Shown here in pieces: positions 22,965 to 34,826 of a DNA stretch of 64,000 nucleotides (positions within the stretch are counted from its first letter, which is position 1; the number at the start of each line of letters is the position of its first letter). Source of the stretch: Trichobilharzia szidati (Eukaryota; Platyhelminthes; Trematoda; Strigeidida; Schistosomatidae); contig OX235279.1 of the NCBI GenBank assembly GCA_944472155.2, forward strand, positions 173,083,868-173,147,867, in the 5' to 3' direction. Both the position numbers and the translations under genes were made by a program. The notes under the pieces were generated by a model. It was given only the letters and a program-made list of their open reading frames with translations. It was not told the origin of the DNA and did no database searches.

Positions 22965-23580
22965 CTTTATTAATATATGTGTAAAACTTGAGCACTGTGG
23001 TAGTAAGTAATTCCATATTAGTTTGTTTATTAGATATATCACACAGTGAAACAGTATTATTTACTGGATGACGTTTTGAACAAAATTTATTGTTCATAAT
23101 CATATCAGTTATAATCACACGACTTTGACACTTGAGTTTTATAGTTTTCTTTGTCCTCTCCTATTTGTCGTCGTTGGGATAGTAGAATTCTCCAGATATC
23201 TGGGTGGAGAGGTCTTGAATCATTGCTTTTACACGTATTCTTTCTCAGTTGATTCGATAAACAAAGCTTCTGTTATCAATCTCTCCCTCCACCCTGTGAC
23301 ATCAGATTTTAAAACTGTCATCCTATCCTATCCTATTGTATGGTTGTGTGTACTTGCATGTAGTGAGTGCTATACCTGAACTATTCTCTAGATTTCTTAT
23401 TTTATTCGGGTCAACCAATCTAGATTTTGCTAGGTTTTGTGTTCGGCTATTCTGACTGCCCCTGTTCTACTAGTTTGACCTATGTATTTGACCTGACAAT
23501 CATTGCAGGGTATTAGATAAACTAAATTGTTTTATTTTAAAGGCTCAATAGTCAGGATCCTTTAACCGACAACAGAGTCT
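22965..23580 (-). mobile_element. PLE group 4, GIY-YIG remnant and 3-prime region
   Basis: On the minus strand at about 23530-23440 it reads NLVYLIPCNDCQVKYIGQTS then RTGAVRIAEHK, a clear GIY-YIG core (Y-I-G with downstream Arg and Glu-His). The C-terminus and untranslated end follow toward 22965. This domain lies in a frame without a start codon and is easily overlooked. Confidence 0.75.
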
Positions 23581-24119
23581 GTGCATGTTAATCGCACATG
23601 AAAGAGCCTACTTGGATGTGTATCCGTCAAAACTAATCTTACAACACCTAGAGAATCTACTTAAGAGGGCTAGACATTTATCTAGTCATTATGAAGTTAA
23701 TTCGGTTTGATCTATGATTTCTAGCCCTAGGTTCAGTTTGGTTCTGCTGAAGGTATACTACACGTCCTTTGTTGCATCTTGGACTTGATGAATTTAGGTC
23801 TGAAGTCTTCATCAGCGATCTGGAGATATTTGTTTCACCAAAGATTGTTTACAGAGTATACGACACAACATTTTTCTAATTTTTGTAGAATTAATGTCTC
23901 CACTTATGATTATTATTTCGTGGTAGAAACTTTGCGTCGCAGTAACGAAGCAAGATGAGCTAGTCAAATACACCTTATAGTTTTCAGATTATCAGAACTT
24001 CCTGCGACTTTACTCATTGAAAGATAAGTAAGCTGATGTTACACAAGTTTGTTGAGAGGACAAACCTACAGAACTGCATCAAAAGACTGTTTGTGTAGTA
24101 AAAGTAATAATAAGAATGG
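23581..24119. other. Unassigned
   Basis: May be more of the PLE upstream region; not recognised. Confidence 0.3.
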
Positions 24120-25135
24120 TTGCATTTCTTAATTAGAAACAGAACAGATTCACAGTAGAGAGAATCTTTTGTAAAAAGAGAAGCCAAAGTATGTTTTTCA
24201 TTGATCAGACAGCATCGTTTCAACTACAGGCGGACGGAAATGACGAGGATATCAAAGCAAGAATCGGAAAAGCAAGACAAGCTTTCACTACTCTCAAGTC
24301 TCTGTGGACGTCAACAGCACTCAGCATCAAATATAAGATCCGGATTTTCAACTCCAATGTGAAGTCAGTGCTACCCAACATACGGATCAGAGAGCTTGCA
24401 CTGCGCGTCATAAAGAACATCTCAAACAAAATACAGACCTTCGTTAATAGTTGTCTTCGCTCAATACTCAAGATCAGATGGCCGGCCAGAAAAGATCAGC
24501 AACAGGGAGGGATCTCTGGGAGCGAACCAACACAGCAGGAACCGATTGTGAAACAAATAGGCAGGAAGAAATGCAGATGGATTGGCCATACTCTGAGGGA
24601 ACAAACCATCAAGTAACATCACACGCCAGGCCATCACTTGAGTGGCAATCGAAAAGGAAGCGGCAAGTTGGTCGTCAGTGCAAGGTTGACTTGGAGGATG
24701 TCATGTGAAGAGGAGATGAAAACGTGTGGGCAGACTTGGAGCCAGGTGAAAAGTCTAGCAGAGAACCGAACGCAATGGAGACGTGGGGCTGAAGCCCTAT
24801 GTTCCTCTAGGAATTAAAGGAAACAATAATAATAATTATTATATTCTTTGACCAATCACTGAGCTTGTGATTTCGGTTTACATCAAACGACATGAAACAG
24901 AATGTTCAAGTATACATAGTATTCTGTTGCCAATGCAGCAGTGAACTGGGGAAAAGTACTCTGTCTCTAACATCAAATAGAATATTCAAATAGATATATC
25001 GTATTCTTTTGCTAATGTCGAATTGAACCGTGAGAATACGCGAGAATAATGTTCCGTTGGCACACAGTGTCTGTCTAACACTAACACCCTTTAAATCTCC
25101 TGCAGTTGTCTGGGCCATCCCACTTCTTCAAATAT
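24120..25135 (+). repeat. LTR-like repeat interrupted by an RTE insertion
   Basis: 24120-24210 and 24838-25135 together match 37190-37440 (for example GAAGCCAA, TGATCAG, then ACCAATCACTGAGC, GAATGTTCAA and TATTCTGTTGC). The gap is filled by RTE subfamily A. Confidence 0.65.
24211..24837 (+). mobile_element. RTE-type LINE subfamily A, 5-prime-truncated
   Basis: TASFQLQADGNDEDIKARIG, then RQAFTTLKSLWTSTAL and RWPARKDQ-type coding, an IGHTLRE block and the GGAATTAAAGGAAACAAT tail. The frame is intact from 24191 to 24616, longer than in the other A copies. Confidence 0.88.
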
Positions 25136-25854
25136 TCCATTCTCCGGACAAATCCCCGACTGCATTACCTGGTTTATATTATTCAGAAATAGGATTTAAC
25201 TTTGAGTGATCATGAGTGCTCTGAATATATTGGCTTTCTAAGTGAATTCTTTGAGAAATGCTAACTCAAAATCTGTAATTCACTGATGATAAGTTCGTCT
25301 ACCTGTCCTTTCAAGTACCTACCGATGGTTTGAGTGGTGTGAAATGGTTAGGCCTTCAAAACCGAGTGAATCATCCAGAAAACAGTAATATAAAGGATCT
25401 TTTGCTCTCTTGTGATAAACAGCGAGAAGATCTAATAGATTTATGGAGTCAATTGGTTCTCAGTAATTGGTTTTGTGGCATAGACTATCTATGCCGATCA
25501 AAACATACAAGTGGGCTGATGACCTTCAAAAATAACTATACATAATAGGTGTATTTAGGAAAACAGTAGTAACTAAATTATGAGGATCAGAAACAATTCT
25601 GAAAAATTTTTTGAACTTATGCAGTAGCTTTCAGCGAGACACAGAAAGCTGTTAGTTGAAATTTGAGGGCGTAAAACCGATAAGTCACACCTCCATGTAG
25701 TTAGTTATTAGTTTAAAACGAACATGTGATTTGGAGGGGGTCTTATATTATTTACTGATGAAGTTAAATTCAAATTTGGCTCTAGTTCCCAGATCACCAT
25801 TTATTCAAACAAATAAATATTCTACTATAGAATCTAAGTTTAGTCGTAAAGTTT
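25136..25854. other. Unassigned
   Basis: The open frame at 25330-25545 has no domain that I recognise. Confidence 0.35.
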
Positions 25855-25990
25855 CTGTGTTGCTAGGTGACGCGAGTCCGAATCTCAGAGGGAATATTCT
25901 GGAAGGTTGAAGATACGCCTTACCAAATGGTTAGTGTTAAAAATACAAAGCCTAGCTTAGATGGGACTTCCAGCAGATTAATCTCAGCCG
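25855..25990 (+). repeat. tRNA-like short repeat, family 3, partial
   Basis: GGTGACGCGAGTCCGAATCTCAG and GGTTGAAGATACGCCTTACC parallel 19085-19160. I see no copy of the head. Confidence 0.5.
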
Positions 25991-26039
25991 TATAATAGTG
26001 CGATATGATAATTATTATATTATTTATTATTACCTGAAG

Positions 26040-27010
26040 TTCCGTTTCACTGCATTCTCTTTAGTCTTCTCTAGCTGGCCTCCAAATTGCTCACAGGCCT
26101 TCATCTCCTCATTACATGATCTCCTCCTCGCACCCACGGCTAACTCACTACGCCTCACTTCAGGGTCCAGTATGCAATGTCTGTCGACGGCCTTCTTGAA
26201 CTACATTTCTTCTGTTTGTTTGTTCAGTGATAGGTTCTTGGTAGATTCGTTCCTAGAGTCCCTAATTTCGTTCTTTAAAGTGGATGCAGAATATTTCTAC
26301 ACTGATTTCAGAGTGATAAAGGTCTGCCTTGCCTTTCCGATCCGGAGTGGTTTTGAAATCCACATCCGTGATTCCGCCTGTAGTTGATATGATACTGTCA
26401 AAAAAGTGACCTAGTTCAAATTTATTCTATCGATAATGATTGATGCTTGTTGATTTTATTGGTCAGGTATCTTCATAGTAACCGAATTCGATATGTCAAA
26501 TTGAAATCCTGTCTTCCCTGGCTTCAACTTCTACTAGCTTATTGTTTTTCACTTGTGAGTCTTCGAATTTGTGTGACACTAGACATCAGTCATCCTCGAA
26601 ATTTAGATCTTCCAGAGTCTTGTTTTCAGTATTACGTATTCCTGTCTTCTCGTTACTTACAGTCTCCCAAATGGTCCAGTCCAGTCTTGTCCTACTCCTA
26701 AATTCTTTTCAAAGACTTCACTAAGTTTCCCGTTGTGAATCATCTGACATGTTGCAACGTCATAATATAGCTGTTGAACTAGTTTGTGAAAGGTTTGGGT
26801 CATTTCAGTCTGTGCTGTTGAAGCAGTTATTCAGTTACTTCAAGGCCAAAGGCTTTCGAAGGCATTTTGAAGTGCGATAAACTTAGGGCCGAAATTCGAC
26901 TGCCATTCTATGCTGTTTTCGATTATGATACATAGAGTATGAATTTGATCTGCAACTGATTTGCTTTCTCTGAATTGAACCTGTTCTAAGTGGAATTTTG
27001 CATCTAGCGC
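26040..27010 (-). mobile_element. RTE-type LINE, old copy including reverse-transcriptase sequence
   Basis: The low end is the C-terminal region; toward 27000 the minus strand gives the segment AGAACAGGTTCAATTCAGAG that precedes the reverse-transcriptase block also seen at 61886-62083. Badly broken. Confidence 0.65.
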
Positions 27011-27054
27011 AACTATCAGTCTTCCAGATGACGCAACTTACTATATTATTTGGC

Positions 27055-27995
27055 GTGAACTGGACTGGAATAAGCGTCAGACAATGGGAAACGAGAAGAT
27101 AGGGATATCCTGGACCGACGTGAACAATCTAGAAGACCTGGATTTCGCACGTGGATGATTTATGTTTGATGTCACACAAAATCGAAGACTTACAAGCAAC
27201 AACCGACAAACTGGTCGAAGAAGCAGCAAAGACAGAACTGACTCCAGGTGAACATAGACAAGACCGAGGTTATCAAAATAACCAACCAACCAACCAACAA
27301 CAACAACAACAGCAACATCCAGTGCCAATCACCATCAACGGGAGGGATTTGAAAGAGGTTACTTCATTCACTTATCTAGGGAGCAATGTCTCAACTACAA
27401 GAGGAACCGACGAGGATGTCAAATCGAGAATCGGGAAGGCGAGAAACACATTCATCAACCTGAAACCAATCTGGAAATCTTCGTCACTCAACTCAGCATC
27501 AACAACAAAATGATTCGGATTTTCAATACAAACGTCAATTCAGTCAGTTCTTCTATACGGATCAGAAACTTGACGGGTCACAGAGAATACTTCTAACAGC
27601 CTGTTGCAGACCTTTATCAACAACTGTCTTCGCTCCATACTGAAGATCGGATGGCCGGAAAGAACAATAACCAACAAGAAACTATGGGAAGAAACAAAAC
27701 AAGAACCAATCGCTCAACAAATATGCAGGAGGAAGTGAAGATGGATTGGACACTCGCTGAAGAAGCCACTGGGTGACATCGCGTGTCAGGCCATCACTCG
27801 AGTGGAACCCGAAAGGGAAGCGGCGAGTGGGACGTCCAAGGGTGACATGGAGGAGATCGTGTGAAGAGGAGTTGAAACAGTATGGACTAACATGGATGCA
27901 AGTGAAAAGTACAGCAGGAGAGAGAAGCAAGTGGAGACGTGCAGTTGAAGCCCTATATTCCACTAGGTACCCAATGGAACAATAATAATAATAAT
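27055..27995 (+). mobile_element. RTE-type LINE subfamily B, 5-prime-truncated
   Basis: Open frame at 27151-27513 with MSHKIEDLQATTDKLVEEA, VTSFTYLGSNVSTTRGTDED and ARNTFINLKPIWKSSSLNS, then a frame break, a WTLAE/ATG-type block and GKRRVGRPRVTWRRSC. The tail ends in AAT repeats. This is the longest subfamily B copy in the window. Confidence 0.88.
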
Positions 27996-28603
27996 TAAGT
28001 CAAGGGGGCCTTTTTCTCCATCAGTAGGTTCCATTCTCCCCTTCATATCTTCCTACAAATGGTGGCACGAGAATAACCACTCAGGTTTCAGTGCGCGTTT
28101 TCAGTGTTTCTGGAGAAAATTTCATCTCGTCCTTCGCGGTGCTATGTTAACCTTTTGCAGTTGTAATTCAGTAATAACTGAGTGTATAAAGAGATCAGTC
28201 TTATTATATCGGGCACTCAGGTAAACTTTACTACGTTCGGCTTACTCGACAGTTATTTCGAGAGTCATTAATGAATGATCTTTGAGACATTACGAAAAGT
28301 AGTTCTGTTTACCAATTTTCAATCATTTTTATTTTAACAGACAGAAACCAGGAGAATAAGAATGAGGAAGAACAAATGTGTATGTAATCAGATTTAAAAG
28401 TTATGAAAACTTTTAAAGTAAATTATTTTCATCAGTAGATAATGTTTACGCTTTCACTCGCAACTGTAAAGACAAATGATAATCTTAATAATAAGGATTA
28501 GTATAATTATTATTAATATTATTACGAACTAAAAATAATGCGAAGACTAGACAATAAGAAATCGATAATATCATCAGCATTCAGTTAGTAGTTTAACAGG
28601 GTG
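27996..28603. other. 3-prime flank of the channel gene
   Basis: This stretch lies between the stop codon and the tail of an RTE copy. It probably holds the 3-prime untranslated region. Nothing else is recognisable in it. Confidence 0.4.
28328..28333 (-). promoter_or_regulatory. Possible polyadenylation signal (AATAAA) of the channel gene
   Basis: Read on the minus strand this is AATAAA, about 270 bases past the stop codon and before the first downstream RTE copy. The setting is AT-rich, so the match could be chance. Confidence 0.35.
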
Positions 28604-29482
28604 TCAAAATGTTTTTGAATAACCCATCTTCATGCATTTTTCGGCAATACCATGATTCCGCCTATCATACTTCGATTGATGCATTGCTATAATCTCTTGA
28701 ACTGTATGCGATCTACCTCTCGGAAAGAGTAGATAGATACCAGCGACAATAACAACAATAGAATAGAACCAACAGAATAATCTGTCGATTGTCATCAACA
28801 CCAGTCGCCATTCTCTATCCCTTTGAGCAATTTCATCCTTTTTCGATATTTTCAGTATCACTTGTTTCAATGCATTGCATAGATCGGATAAGTTGAATTC
28901 TAGCTGAATTGTTGGCCTTCTTGCATATCGTTTTAATTGTGTAGATTTCTTCACAATTTTGCCATCATTGCCACCATTTGTTATCTTTAATGGATCTAAC
29001 TTGAATTCTTGAAATTCATTCGTTGAGCTGATAGGATAATCAGGATGTGGGATGATGGATTGTTGTTTTTGTGGGTAATGAGGATAATGCTGTTGCTGCT
29101 GCTGAAGCTGCTGTTGATTTATGCGAGTCAGTGAGTAACCACCATCCATGCCCAGCGAGCAGGCTGATGTATGCATTCCATCCTGTTGCATTAACAGTTG
29201 ATATTTTTGCATAGGAGACAATTCATTGCCCTGAAACAATAAATACTTCTCCGGCGATAAAGTCATATCAGCAGGATATAACAAATCAGACTTCATTGGT
29301 GGTGTCGGCAACATTTGACGCTGGGATGACCGTGTGTCAAGGAGATTATCCGATATGCTGGATCGTCTCAGCATTTTAGAAGATTTTATTTTTGCTTCAA
29401 CAACACTTAGTTTGTCATTGGTATCGTTTATTGACGGCTCCAGTTTTGAAACGTGTAAGAGTGTAGCGAAGAATCTCACCAC
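28604..29482 (-). CDS. Channel subunit, terminal exon: M3-M4 cytoplasmic loop, M4 and C-terminus
   Basis: The last exon has 292 codons and a stop. It opens VVRFFATLLHVSKLEP, directly continuing the post-M3 stretch, then a low-complexity cytoplasmic loop of about 200 residues with Ser/Pro-rich patches and a glutamine tract (QQQLQQQQQ) followed by HYPHYPQKQQ. A charged amphipathic stretch rich in K, R and E precedes M4 (RLVLMTIDRLFCWFYSIVV, then IVAGIYLLF). About 42 residues follow M4, longer than usual in vertebrate subunits. The acceptor AG is at 29483-29484. The open frame runs 21 codons further upstream, but that part is intron. The loop is the family's least conserved region and is where trafficking and modulation sites lie. 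Confidence 0.92.
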   Translation of the reverse strand: MVRFFATLLHVSKLEPSINDTNDKLSVVEAKIKSSKMLRRSSISDNLLDTRSSQRQMLPTPPMKSDLLYPADMTLSPEKYLLFQGNELSPMQKYQLLMQQDGMHTSACSLGMDGGYSLTRINQQQLQQQQQHYPHYPQKQQSIIPHPDYPISSTNEFQEFKLDPLKITNGGNDGKIVKKSTQLKRYARRPTIQLEFNLSDLCNALKQVILKISKKDEIAQRDREWRLVLMTIDRLFCWFYSIVVIVAGIYLLFPRGRSHTVQEIIAMHQSKYDRRNHGIAEKCMKMGYSKTF

Positions 29483-30049
29483 CTGGTAAAGTAATTCAAT
29501 GAAGAGGGGAAAAATGACGAGAATCAGTGGAATTTCAATATACAACGTAAATAAGTTTTAATTATTCACTCCTGTCAGCTAAAGTGGAACTACTCTATCA
29601 GCCGGGAAACATCTCTGCCTACGAATGACTCACACAAGCTCTCCTTTTCTCTCCACAGGATCTTACGTATTCCGCTATCGAAATTATACGCGGCAACCTA
29701 CCTACTCAAACACCATAATCTGCACCGTGATTTACCTGATGTGACCATGGCACTGACACATACAGCGTTAGACCATGTATGTCAGCATTTCGTTCCTATT
29801 TCATTGAATAAGTAAAGACCTAGTGACAGAATTAGTATTTCACAGACACCAGTCATCGAACCATCCAGTTCCCAGCCATTTGACATCTGTCATGTTTTTT
29901 TTTACAAAACGCGAATACAGCTAAGGTCCTCAGTGTCTTTCTTATTTCCTTGCTAATTATAACAAATTTGTTTCTTTGACTATTGTTTTGCTAAATATTG
30001 GATAGGTACAGAGATAATTATTCTCTTTAATCCATTCCTGTGTGTCACT
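29483..30049. other. Intron before the terminal exon, 3-prime part
   Basis: Intronic sequence with no recognised repeat. Confidence 0.5.
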
Positions 30050-30220
30050 AATTAGATGGCGAGGCGTTTGTTTACGCAGGCCATGGAATGTAACCCTAAT
30101 GGGAAACGAGTTGGGAGTCATCTGTGTAGTCAGTGTTCAAAGTGATGGCAAGGAACCGAATAGAATAAAGATATCCTATGGCTAAAGCCATCTGCCCCAC
30201 TGGGGATGCAGCGAATGACC
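30050..30220 (+). mobile_element. RTE-type LINE tail fragment, antisense in intron
   Basis: CGCAGGCCATGGAATGTAAC, CTAATGGGAAACGAGTTGGG and GGAACCGAATAGAATAAAG follow the order of the RTE C-terminal end. It stops about 65 bp from the donor of the M3 exon. Confidence 0.55.
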
Positions 30221-30284
30221 AATAGTGACAACAGCAATAACGACACAATCAGAAACAGGCGTTGAATATGACCAATCAACTAAC

Positions 30285-30403
30285 CTTAACCAGCCAGTGT
30301 GGTACGTGCTTGGATTTAACACGTTGAAAGTGTAAGTGCACAACAACTGTTGATGCAAATGTCGATAAACTCAGCAGTGTCATATTTAAGCAGTAAAAGT
30401 AAC
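30285..30403 (-). CDS. Channel subunit, exon for M3
   Basis: This 119-base exon encodes YFYCLNMTLLSLSTFASTVV and then VHLHFQRVKSKHVPHWLVK. The first part is M3 and the second is the start of the intracellular loop, with the V-P-x-W-L pattern typical of nicotinic subunits just after M3. The acceptor AG is at 30404-30405, the donor begins GTTAGT at 30284, and the exon leaves in phase 0. The donor is weaker than the GTAAGT used by the other introns. Confidence 0.9.
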
Positions 30404-30405
30404 CT

Positions 30406-31224
30406 GAAAGAAGAGGAAAGAATAAAAAAGGAAATTATTAGCAGAAATAAGAAGTAATTGTTTACTAGAAAAAAAGGCAGTTGGTGATAGGTTTACACCG
30501 TCTTGATTTGCTTCATTTTTCAAGATGTGAGCGAGCACCTTCGACGTCGACTATCTAGTCCGAATAGTGTCATCGAGATATCCATTCAAGTAGGTCGTTT
30601 GCCAAAATGAAATTGATCAATGCGGTCAGATGTATCGATGGACAATCACAAAGAATGAGTAGTCGATTTTCAGGTAATAATACTCAATACACACAATACA
30701 TGGCTCTATTGACCTATGGGAACAACATTTCGTCGATCGAAGCGACTGGTACTGGGTTCGAGCGTGAGTGGGAACATGATCACTCCCTGGGGACTGAGCA
30801 TATCAAGTTGAGGAGTTCCAAGTAGGGAGAATTCTACTGGTGATCACATCACTTCACCGACATGGTTATCAAATCTGACTACTCACGCAAACCAATCAGC
30901 AGTATTCAACCGTTCATATCTGCCACCTTCAAGTCACAAAGCGGGGGAATTGCTATTCAACCACTGGGTTGGAATCCTGTCACCAGTGAATTCTAAATTC
31001 TATCAGCTCATGCGAAATACTGTGCCATTGTCAGCGAGTGACACTGAGAAACATCTGCACCCCACTAACATGCTAAGTCCCACCAGTCATAACTTCACAA
31101 TTCTAAATTCGGGATGTCCATTTACCATGATGCCAATAATAATTAGAAAGGTGATTTTTGAAATGTTTCGTTTACAAGAATTTAGATGTATTTCCAGTTG
31201 TCAGGTTTTCGTCAATATCCAACA
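30406..31224. other. Intron sequence, unassigned
   Basis: No repeat or exon recognised. Confidence 0.35.
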
Positions 31225-31390
31225 TCTTTTCTAGAGATCATTGGGAACCAGGGAACAGTGAACAGCTGTTTCCTCCTGTTTTGGGACTCTTCAGCATTCC
31301 GCACCCAGGACCATTCAGCCAATTTGGCTGGAATTCAATGATGTATGCATTCTAACCTATTCAGCTGGTGACTTAGCGCTGCCTTCACCA
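31225..31390 (-). repeat. Hammerhead-type SINE with intact CTGAAGA
   Basis: On the minus strand CTGAAGA is at 31294-31288, followed by GTCCC, a loop, GGAGGAAAC, AGCTGTTC and CACTG. Stem II is weakened, but the conserved heptamer is intact. Confidence 0.7.
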
Positions 31391-31767
31391 ATGCCTTTGA
31401 TGAATATTCATTTTACCTTGCAAGGTGGAGTTGCTCTAGCCTAACGCCCAACCTTCCTTCTATACAAGACTTACTACTGCTAGTAAACTCAGTGAAGGTT
31501 TTAGGAGTGCATCGGAGGTCGTGAGTTGAATTCGAACCTTCCGCGTGGCATCTGCAGACTATTCTACTACTGACCCTGCAATGTAAACCATTACGAAGAA
31601 CCGAAGTCTACGCTAGTCACTTCCTCATATCGAATTTCTGCCTCATCTGCCCTTCTGACAGTTTTATTCATCATTCTGGAAAAAAATAACTAATGCGAAA
31701 ACAGACACACATTTAAGTTACCTGTTTTGTCCTTATATTTATTGTCATGCACAGTTAATTCTCTTCT
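31391..31767. other. Intron; possible old SINE T remnant at 31430-31560
   Basis: GCCTAACGCCCAACCTTCC is the inverse of the GGTTGGG motif of SINE T body type 2. Otherwise nothing. Confidence 0.35.
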
Positions 31768-31935
31768 AGGCAACCGTTTCGTCCTAGTTTGGGACTCTTC
31801 ACAGTACGCACCCATCGCGGTTCGAATTCAGGACAAAACAGCTGTCCCGTACTCCCAGCTGGTTTTCCAGTGGTTCTCTAACTGCTGTCAGCTTGTGATG
31901 AAATCCTCCATCCGATCAAACAAAATCCCTGCAAA
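31768..31935. repeat. Hammerhead-type SINE, two inverted pieces fused head to head
   Basis: 31768-31830 is the core in minus orientation (CGTTTCGTCCTAGTTTGGGA, then CACAGTACGCACCCA); 31832-31935 is the core and tail in plus orientation (AGGACAAAACAGCTGTCCCG). Confidence 0.65.
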
Positions 31936-32434
31936 ACCGGTACTTGAAAATTCTCTTCTAATCAATCCAACTACCTTTTCATCCTCAATAAAATTCGTAC
32001 TACTTATTAATAGTAAGTAATATGACTTAATATTTTATACACCATCTTGTTATTCCATAACAGTTAACCAATTCCATTGGAAAAGAGTTAGGTAGAGGTA
32101 ATCGAATTGAAACATGACATCAATCCATGAAGTTTTCGGACTGTTAGACTGAGCCAAGCATGTGAGGAGTTATTGACAGTAAGATCTCCAAGGGCATGAG
32201 ATTGTTCTCAGTGATACAAACGCAATCAGTCTTCATGATCCTCGACATTCATTAAATTTTCATCAGTCTCCGCGTAATACTTATTCTTCCTCCTGCATAT
32301 TTCACCTGCGACGTTTCTGTCTGCATTTCTTGTACGTTATATAAGAGTTTGAAATTTGGACTCGTTTGATCATGTGAGAAATTCTATGCGGAAAACTTAG
32401 TCTTGGTGTACTTAATAAATTTGTAGTTCTGAAT

Positions 32435-33560
32435 CCGTTGAATCAGAACTTGACTTCTTAAAAGCCACGCTCGCAGAAAACGGTCATCCGAACTGATTTA
32501 CTGACAGTAACATGAAAGACAAGCAGTCTAAACTGGTCACCGACTCAGCTGCAAAGAAAACCTTATTCATGAACTTGGAATTCAAAGGTGATCAAGCTTC
32601 AGATATGTTCAAAAATCGTCTCTCTAAATCAGTCAGTAAGACGTTCTATGCAGCAAAATTACATATGACGTTCACTAGCCACAAGTTGTTCTCTACCTCT
32701 GTGGAAGATAAGCTCCCCCATCTGGCCGCCTCCATGTGCATCTATCAGTTCACCTGCTCTTGTGGAGCAAGGTACATTGGCCGTAGTCAGAGGACACTTT
32801 CCACCGCACGGATACGAGAACATATTCCAACATGGTTTTACAAGGGAGAAAGGAAGGGTGTGCGAAGGTCTATTCTAGAACACCTGATCGACTTCTGTCA
32901 CTCTGTCAACCCTGACCATGGTTTTAAGATCATCTACCGAATCCATGCTAACTGAGGCATTGGCAATTCATGACTTTAAGCCAGACATTTATATACAAAA
33001 GAAGTATGTACAATCCCTACTTCTGCCTTGACCGTAGAGGGATAGACATTTATTTATTTTGTTTATTTAGTTATTCTATGTACTCTTCCCTTATTACTAC
33101 GATTATTATTATTATTATCATTATTATTATTACTATTCTCACTCTGAATCTTTTTCACTTGACCCACTTGACATTTTAAACCCAAAATTATTGATTCTTA
33201 TATTTTCATTTTTACAATATTGAATTCTATCCTATCAAATTTCACACCATGTTATGTAACATTTTATATTCGTCTACTAATCTTATAATTATGTACTCCT
33301 TTCCAAAATCTATAAACCTTATGTATTATTCTATATACGACATTATTTATTGTGCCACTTGACATTAAACTGTGATTATAATCACAAATATTTTAATTGC
33401 ATTTCATACTACTATTATTATTATTTCATGTATTCACACCTTTGACCTAATTTCATCACCGGATATAATTTTTATAAAAAAAACCATATATATGATTGTA
33501 TAGCTTGATAATAAATTCGTTGAAAAGAGTCTCTTCGCTGAATATTGTGTACTTAATATC
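32435..33560 (+). mobile_element. PLE group 2, linker, GIY-YIG endonuclease and 3-prime region
   Basis: LKATLAENGHPN, then the open frame 32512-32955 with FKGDQASDMFKNRLSKSVSK, SMCIYQFTCSCGARYIGRSQ, RTLSTARIREHIPTWFYKGE and HLIDFCHSVNPDHGFKIIYR. A frameshift follows, then a roughly 560-base 3-prime region shared with 48640-49205. The reverse transcriptase is missing. Confidence 0.85.
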
Positions 33561-33711
33561 TGTCAGAAGGTTTCTAACAACTGCTTACATTTTCATGCAC
33601 AACTATTCTTAAAGATCTTTTGATACTTCATGTCTGGTTGAAATACTGATTAGGTGGAGTGCGATTCTAACCTAACTTAGTGATCAGAAGAAGAGAGTGT
33701 ATGGGAGTATC

Positions 33712-33904
33712 ATTGACATAAGTTTAAAACTTGGTCACTGTGGTAGAGTATAACTCCATTATGGATAAGATTTTATTTTGATAAATCACACAGTGTAACA
33801 CAGTTATATTAACTGATGACCACGTTTCGAGCACAAATTATTGCTCAGTTAATATTACTGTACAACACTGTGTGATTTATCAAAATAAAATCTTATCCAT
33901 AATG
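33712..33904 (-). mobile_element. Short foldback PLE tail with direct repeats
   Basis: Flanked by GAGTGTATGGGAGTATC at 33695-33711 and 33905-33921 (17 bp). Arms 33754-33796 and 33865-33907 are perfect 43-bp inverses and continue imperfectly inward. The left end carries the group 4 end (AAAACTTGGTCACTGTGGTA). A hairpin with GAAAC lies in the loop. Confidence 0.88.
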
Positions 33905-33944
33905 GAGTGTATGGGAGTATCTAGGAGAAAAGGAGGTATACTTC

Positions 33945-34085
33945 CTGGCTGTCTTTGATATCCTCATCTATGCCGTTGACTGCAGTTGGAAAGCTGCTAC
34001 TCAGATAATAAGTGAAAGAGACGGCTTCTTTCAGGTTTCTCCACTTGTTGATGATGATCGCTGTTTGTTATTGTCGGTCATCACT
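33945..34085 (-). mobile_element. RTE-type LINE fragment
   Basis: GATATCCTCATCTATGCCG, then TGCAGTTGGAAAGCTGCTAC, is the inverse of the region encoding DEDIK in other copies. Confidence 0.55.
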
Positions 34086-34518
34086 CGAGTATCTTCAGAA
34101 ATTTGGATTACAAAAACTGTTTCCCACTGTCGCTCATCGCTTTTTACATTCCAAAGTTTGTTCCAAGTGACAAAGGATGACGACATTTCAACCAAATGCT
34201 AGGAAAATAGTTGTTTTTTTCTGCTCAACATTGTAGGACATTTCCTTTCTGCCTGCAATACTATCACAATAGACATGGGTGAACATTCTCCACTAGTAAC
34301 GCAAAATTAAGTTTATAATCAGATTGTCCAAAACGCATTACACTAATAATACATTATACATCTGCTATATGCTAGACATGTTTGTTGATATGATAAATGA
34401 GAGATGTCAACACTGATGTTGATATCGTTTCCGTTTATGGATAAAATATCCCTAGGCTTCTACATTTGCTTAAAGCTGAAACTAGTGGATTCATAGTAAT
34501 CTAATTATACTGAATATG

Positions 34519-34521
<3 letters not shown>
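34086..34521. other. Intron, unassigned
   Basis: Nothing recognised. Confidence 0.3.

Positions 34522-34570
<49 letters not shown>
34522..34570. repeat. (TA)n microsatellite
   Basis: A TA run of 49 bases with one interruption. Confidence 0.9.
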
Positions 34571-34826
34571 AAGTAAAGAAACACCTGAAATGTAAATTGA
34601 GCATTCATTTATTGTTAATAGGCGATATTATTGTGCACACTAAGGCTGAGAAATGACTATATCTTTTTATAGATTAGGACACTGGATGGCTATTTCGTGC
34701 AAGCCTAGGGCTCTTCATCGGCACACTCACAAAACCGCACTAAGAATCTAACAGAGGAATTTCAGGTGACGAAATGAGCTCATTAGCCATTCAGTCAAAC
34801 TGTCCTTCTGCTTTACAGATGTATTA

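Noticed and set aside
29483..29545. Start of the terminal exon at the upstream methionine (MYIEIPLIL)
   Set aside because: The 21 codons before the acceptor do not match the family, and the AG at 29483-29484 joins the M3 exon in frame.
34690..34745. CGATGAAGAGCCC and CACGAAATAGCC (minus strand) as a hammerhead core
   Set aside because: Stem II does not pair convincingly; at most a very old remnant.
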